This document shows positions 61,701 to 64,000 of a stretch of 64,000 bases of DNA, one piece after another. Each line of letters starts with the position of its first letter. Position 1 is the stretch's first letter. The translations under genes were made by a program, and so were the position numbers. The DNA comes from Phocaeicola faecium (lineage in GTDB: Bacteria > Bacteroidota > Bacteroidia > Bacteroidales > Bacteroidaceae). The notes under the pieces were generated by a model. That model was not told the DNA's origin, ran no database searches, and worked only from the letters and a program-made list of their open reading frames with translations. The DNA lies in assembly GCF_014837055.1 (NCBI RefSeq), contig NZ_JACSPQ010000019.1, forward strand, positions 124,001-188,000, written 5' to 3'.

Positions 61701-61742
61701 AGCCGACAACAGGCAGGAAAGGCAAATTCTCCGTTGTCGGCT
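61701..61742. terminator. Bidirectional terminator between rhuM and HTH gene, element X
   Basis: Ten-base perfect arms AGCCGACAAC (61701-61710) and GTTGTCGGCT (61733-61742) between convergent genes, with TCTTC following on the plus side. Equivalent in position to 55383-55432 of element Y. Confidence 0.75.
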
Positions 61743-61765
61743 TCTTCATCATGGGACGGCAGGCA

Positions 61766-62071
61766 TTATGTGCCGACACGCCTGAATGCTTCGCGGTAAT
61801 TGGCGGCAAGCATCTTTTCGATGTCCGATTCCTTGTAGAGAATCTTTCCACCCAACTGATAGTAAGCAATCATCCCGTTGTTGCGGTAGTCCTGCAAGGT
61901 GCGGCGGCTCATTTTCAGCCGTGCCGACACCTCCCTGTCCGTCAGGAAGCGTTCGCCGCCCAATGTCGGACGGCTGTTTGCCACGAGATTCTCGATGCCG
62001 TCCAGCAGACGGTCAAGCGTGTCGCCGAACTGGGCGACCAGCGCATGGTTCTTGGTTATCATTTCACTCAT
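61766..62071 (-). CDS. Helix-turn-helix (excisionase-like) protein, element X
   Basis: 101 residues from the ATG at 62071 (MSEMITKNHALVAQFGDTLD). A frame running to 62137 overlaps the neighbouring gene's end and is not preferred. The winged helix FLTDREVSARLKMSRRTLQD with NGMIAYYQLGGKILYKESDI is close to the Y protein at 55061-55363. Probable regulator or directionality factor. Confidence 0.86.
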   Translation of the reverse strand: MSEMITKNHALVAQFGDTLDRLLDGIENLVANSRPTLGGERFLTDREVSARLKMSRRTLQDYRNNGMIAYYQLGGKILYKESDIEKMLAANYREAFRRVGT

Positions 62072-62105
62072 TGTCACGTTGGATTTAGTGGTAAGACAAT
62101 AATAA

Positions 62106-62402
62106 TCAAACGACTCTGTCCGTCCGTTTGCCCTCAATTAGTTTTACGATGCTCAGCACATCCTCCGGCTTGTAAAACACCTTGTGGTTAATCTGCGAAT
62201 AGGCCAGCGTGCCGTTGTCGCGTAGCGTCTGCAACGTGCGCGGACTGATGTTCAACTGCTGGCAGACTTCCTGGTTGTCCATCCAGCGGTTTAATGACTT
62301 GCCGCCCTGCTTGGCAAGGAGGGCATCCACACGTTCCGCGAAACGGCTGAACTTCGCCGCCATTTCCTCGAATGCCTCTTTCTGAATAATCAAAATTTCC
62401 AT
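62106..62402 (-). CDS. Helix-turn-helix (excisionase-like) protein, element X
   Basis: 98 residues: QKEAFEEMAAKFSRFAERV, then WMDNQEVCQQLNISPRTLQT and DNGTLAYSQINHKVFYKPED. It is the counterpart of the Y protein at 54699-55010. Located upstream of the other HTH gene on the same strand (34-bp gap) and downstream of the conserved non-coding block. Confidence 0.87.
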   Translation of the reverse strand: MEILIIQKEAFEEMAAKFSRFAERVDALLAKQGGKSLNRWMDNQEVCQQLNISPRTLQTLRDNGTLAYSQINHKVFYKPEDVLSIVKLIEGKRTDRVV

Positions 62403-62434
62403 TGTCGATACTGCTTTTAATGTTGATACTTGGT

Positions 62435-62638
62435 TTTTGCCTGCAAAGTAAATCGGTATTCTCCGTAATGAGATGGATATGCGATTAGGTGGCAGCTTGT
62501 GGCATTTTGCTGTCCCAATCTTTCATACTCTGGGAATATCGTTTTGCATGGCAACGCAAAGTAAAGACAAGGTTGGCAAAAGCCAATCACCTTGTGCATG
62601 CGTGGAAGCATTTGGCACCGATATGGAAGCCTGTGGCG
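62435..62638. promoter_or_regulatory. Non-coding block conserved between elements X and Y
   Basis: On the minus strand, three stretches match Y 54,453-54,667 in order: CGCCACAGGCTTCC with GCCAAATGCTTCC (62604-62638), TGCCACAAGCTGCCACCT (62487-62504) and ATTTACTTTGCAGGCAAAA (62435-62453). The last holds a TTACTTTG -7 box for the HTH gene. Nothing else is seen in the 290-bp gap to the Crp-family gene. Confidence 0.7.
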
Positions 62639-62693
62639 TTATTATATGAAGTGACACTGCAAAATGGTTGCAAAAGCTAAATTGTAAATAAAG

Positions 62694-63257
62694 CTATTTC
62701 ATTCGTGACCTTATCCTGCTTAAACTTGTCTGCGTAATGCCAAGATACGAGGCTATGCTGCCCAATGGCAGCCGTTGCAAGAGTTCCGGATCCATCTCAA
62801 CCAGTTGCCTGTAACGCTCTGAGGCGATAGCTGAGAGCATGGAGATTAATCGTTGTTCAGTCTCCAAAAGTTCCATTTCCGCATACCGTCGTCCCCAATT
62901 AGCAATATGCAAATCTTCCAAAAACAATTCCTGCAATTTCTTCCTCTTCAAGACATACAGAACAGAATCCTCCATCAGTTCCATTGTCTCATATCCAGCC
63001 TCGTCGTTTACATATCCTTTCATAGAAACAATGGTAGCACCTTCCTTGCCTATCCAAAACGTAATTTCTTTTCCGTCAACATAAGTAAAAGCCCTGACAA
63101 TACCCTGTTTAATGAAAAATATATCTTTCTCTACCTTGTTTATTTCCAATATATGAAATCCTTTAGGCAATGTAATCTCTGACATACAACGATGCAATTT
63201 GTCTAAAGACTTTTCAGGCAGAGGGTATCTTAAACTTAAAATCTGTTCCAGTTTCAT
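62694..63257 (-). CDS. Crp/Fnr-family transcription regulator
   Basis: 187 residues: a cyclic-nucleotide-binding-like beta roll (PKGFHILEINKVEKDIFFIK, then YVDGKEITFWIGKEG) and a C-terminal winged helix (LPLGSIASYLGITQTSLSRI). No iron-sulfur cysteines like those of Fnr. It is divergent from the nitroreductase gene with a gap of about 160 bp, so it probably controls that gene. Cargo of element X by position. Confidence 0.88.
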   Translation of the reverse strand: MKLEQILSLRYPLPEKSLDKLHRCMSEITLPKGFHILEINKVEKDIFFIKQGIVRAFTYVDGKEITFWIGKEGATIVSMKGYVNDEAGYETMELMEDSVLYVLKRKKLQELFLEDLHIANWGRRYAEMELLETEQRLISMLSAIASERYRQLVEMDPELLQRLPLGSIASYLGITQTSLSRIRSRMK

Positions 63258-63386
63258 ACTCCATCAACACTTATCACCCTGCGAAGGTAACAAAAAGATG
63301 CGTCATAAATCAGGAAGCATGTCTCTTTTTGTCAAATGCGAAATCATTTTTTGCCAAATGTAAAAAGGTTTAGTGTAAGATGTACC

Positions 63387-63394
63387 TACTTTTG
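63387..63394 (+). promoter_or_regulatory. -7 element for the nitroreductase gene
   Basis: TACTTTTG, 24 bases before the ATG at 63419. It lies downstream of an earlier in-frame ATG (63380), which rules that start out. Confidence 0.55.
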
Positions 63395-63418
63395 CATCAA
63401 ACTTTAACACGGAATAAT

Positions 63419-63943
63419 ATGGAACATGATTTTTTGGAGATTATTAAGACGCGACGCAGTTGTCGTAAATTTCAGGACAGACAAATTTCTCGCGTGGAAT
63501 TGGATGCCGTACTTGAAGCAGGAACTTACGCACCTTCAGCAGGAGGGCGCCAAAGTGCGTTTATCGTAGCTGTGCAGAATAAAGAGCAGCGCAAAAAACT
63601 GGCTGCAATGAATGCGGCAGTAATTGGATCCAAATCAAATCCTTTTTACGATGCTCCCACTTATGTATTGGTTTTTGCTCCCTCAAATGCTCATACTGCT
63701 ATCGAGGATGGAACTTGTGTGCTTGAAAATATGATGCTTGCAGCTCATGCCTTGAACTTGGGAAGCTGTTGGATTCATAGAGAGAAAGAAATGTTCATCA
63801 CGGATGAAGGGAAAGAGATGATAAGGTCATGGGAGCTGCCTGACGGACTGATGGGCATCGGTGCTTTGGCGTTGGGCTATCCTGATGGCAAACCAGCGCC
63901 TGCCGTCACACGAAAAGAAGGGTATTACCGTATAATTAGATAA
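63419..63943 (+). CDS. Nitroreductase-family protein
   Basis: 174 residues from the ATG at 63419 (MEHDFLEIIKTRRSCRKFQD). The FMN-binding Arg pair (TRRSCRKF), the central GTYAPSAGGRQS and the C-terminal ALGYPDGKPAP are typical. It reduces nitro or quinone groups with NAD(P)H and FMN in the cytoplasm. The specific substrate is unknown. Paired with the divergent Crp-family regulator; both probably came with element X. Confidence 0.9.
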   Translation: MEHDFLEIIKTRRSCRKFQDRQISRVELDAVLEAGTYAPSAGGRQSAFIVAVQNKEQRKKLAAMNAAVIGSKSNPFYDAPTYVLVFAPSNAHTAIEDGTCVLENMMLAAHALNLGSCWIHREKEMFITDEGKEMIRSWELPDGLMGIGALALGYPDGKPAPAVTRKEGYYRIIR

Positions 63944-63976
63944 AAATGTCACACGATTTACTTAAGGCGATTTTTT

Positions 63977-64000
63977 ATGAATTGGATTATCTTATTATTG
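63977..64000 (+). CDS. Start of a gene cut by the window edge (membrane protein?)
   Basis: ATG at 63977 opens MNWIILLL, which resembles the first helix of a small multidrug-resistance type protein. Another ATG at 63946 in a different frame is also open to the edge (MSHDLLKAIF). Eight codons are too few to decide. Confidence 0.25.

Larger units (their letters stand above)
40392..64000. mobile_element. Element X: integrative element inserted in the integrase of element Z
   Basis: Left end at about 40392; the right end is not reached. Own genes in the window: int1, int2 (split), rhuM-like, two HTH genes, Crp-family regulator, nitroreductase and a fragment at the edge. Element Y (42,689-60,787) is inserted inside int2. 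Terminal sequences near int1 resemble those of Y (AAACGCAAC, GGTTTTTCA and paired repeats), so the two elements are relatives. Mobilization genes for X are not seen and may lie outside. Confidence 0.65.

Noticed and set aside
1..64000. CRISPR arrays and ribosomal RNA genes
   Set aside because: Looked for but not seen: no regularly spaced repeat-spacer pattern and no rRNA sequence.

Overview
The window is chromosomal DNA of a member of the Bacteroidales, probably a Bacteroides- or Phocaeicola-like gut anaerobe. The evidence is a FecI/FecR/TonB-receptor signalling locus with a DUF4249-type lipoprotein, type III glutamine synthetase (GlnN), a three-subunit succinate dehydrogenase/fumarate reductase, DUF6242-like and TPR-AraC proteins, and repeated promoters of the Bacteroides form (TAnnTTTG at -7, TTTG about 20 bases upstream). 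Genus and species cannot be fixed from the sequence alone.

Positions 1-35,970 are a mostly ordinary chromosome. In order: an ECF sigma / anti-sigma / TonB receptor / lipoprotein operon on the minus strand (1-4,654); a nitrogen operon of outer-membrane barrel, PII, ammonium transporter and GlnN (5,122-9,881); an LTA-synthase-like sulfatase, RNase H and ArgS (minus); a metallophosphoesterase; sdhCAB; a TPR-transmembrane-AraC regulator; MurI; the envelope-biogenesis run DUF6242-like lipoprotein, UppS, BamA and two Skp-like chaperones (minus); RibD; PrmC-RecX-ComF; PyrE; an SRPBCC protein; ArgH; and tRNA-Gly(GCC) and tRNA-Leu(TAA). Between these genes lie at least five copies of a degenerate intergenic repeat of about 100 bp and one MITE-like element.

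From 35,970 to the right edge the window is accessory DNA built as nested insertions. Directly downstream of tRNA-Leu is element Z, which is AT-rich and has a Rep-like gene, an excisionase-like gene, an ORF6N gene and the 3' end of an integrase. Element X begins inside the Z integrase gene (about 40,392) and runs past the window end. It carries two integrases, a RhuM-like protein, two helix-turn-helix proteins, and a Crp-family regulator with a nitroreductase. Element Y (about 42,689-60,787; 18.1 kb) sits inside the second integrase gene of X: removing Y and one copy of a 7-bp core restores an in-frame 419-codon integrase. Y has the same module as X in mirror image (int1, int2, rhuM, two HTH genes). 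The rhuM gene of Y is in turn split by a 1.9-kb group II intron in antisense orientation, whose reverse transcriptase carries a frameshift.

Y also carries mobilization genes (relaxase, MobC-like, accessory proteins, a candidate oriT) and a compact, AT-richer five-gene operon (43,610-51,333): dynamin-like GTPase, two-helix membrane protein, HerA/FtsK-type ATPase with a serine-rich insert, a protein joining an HExxH-like metallopeptidase region to a WHH-type HNH nuclease, and a small probable immunity protein. I recognise the parts but not the combination. It is the best candidate here for an undescribed conflict system (phage defence or toxin delivery).
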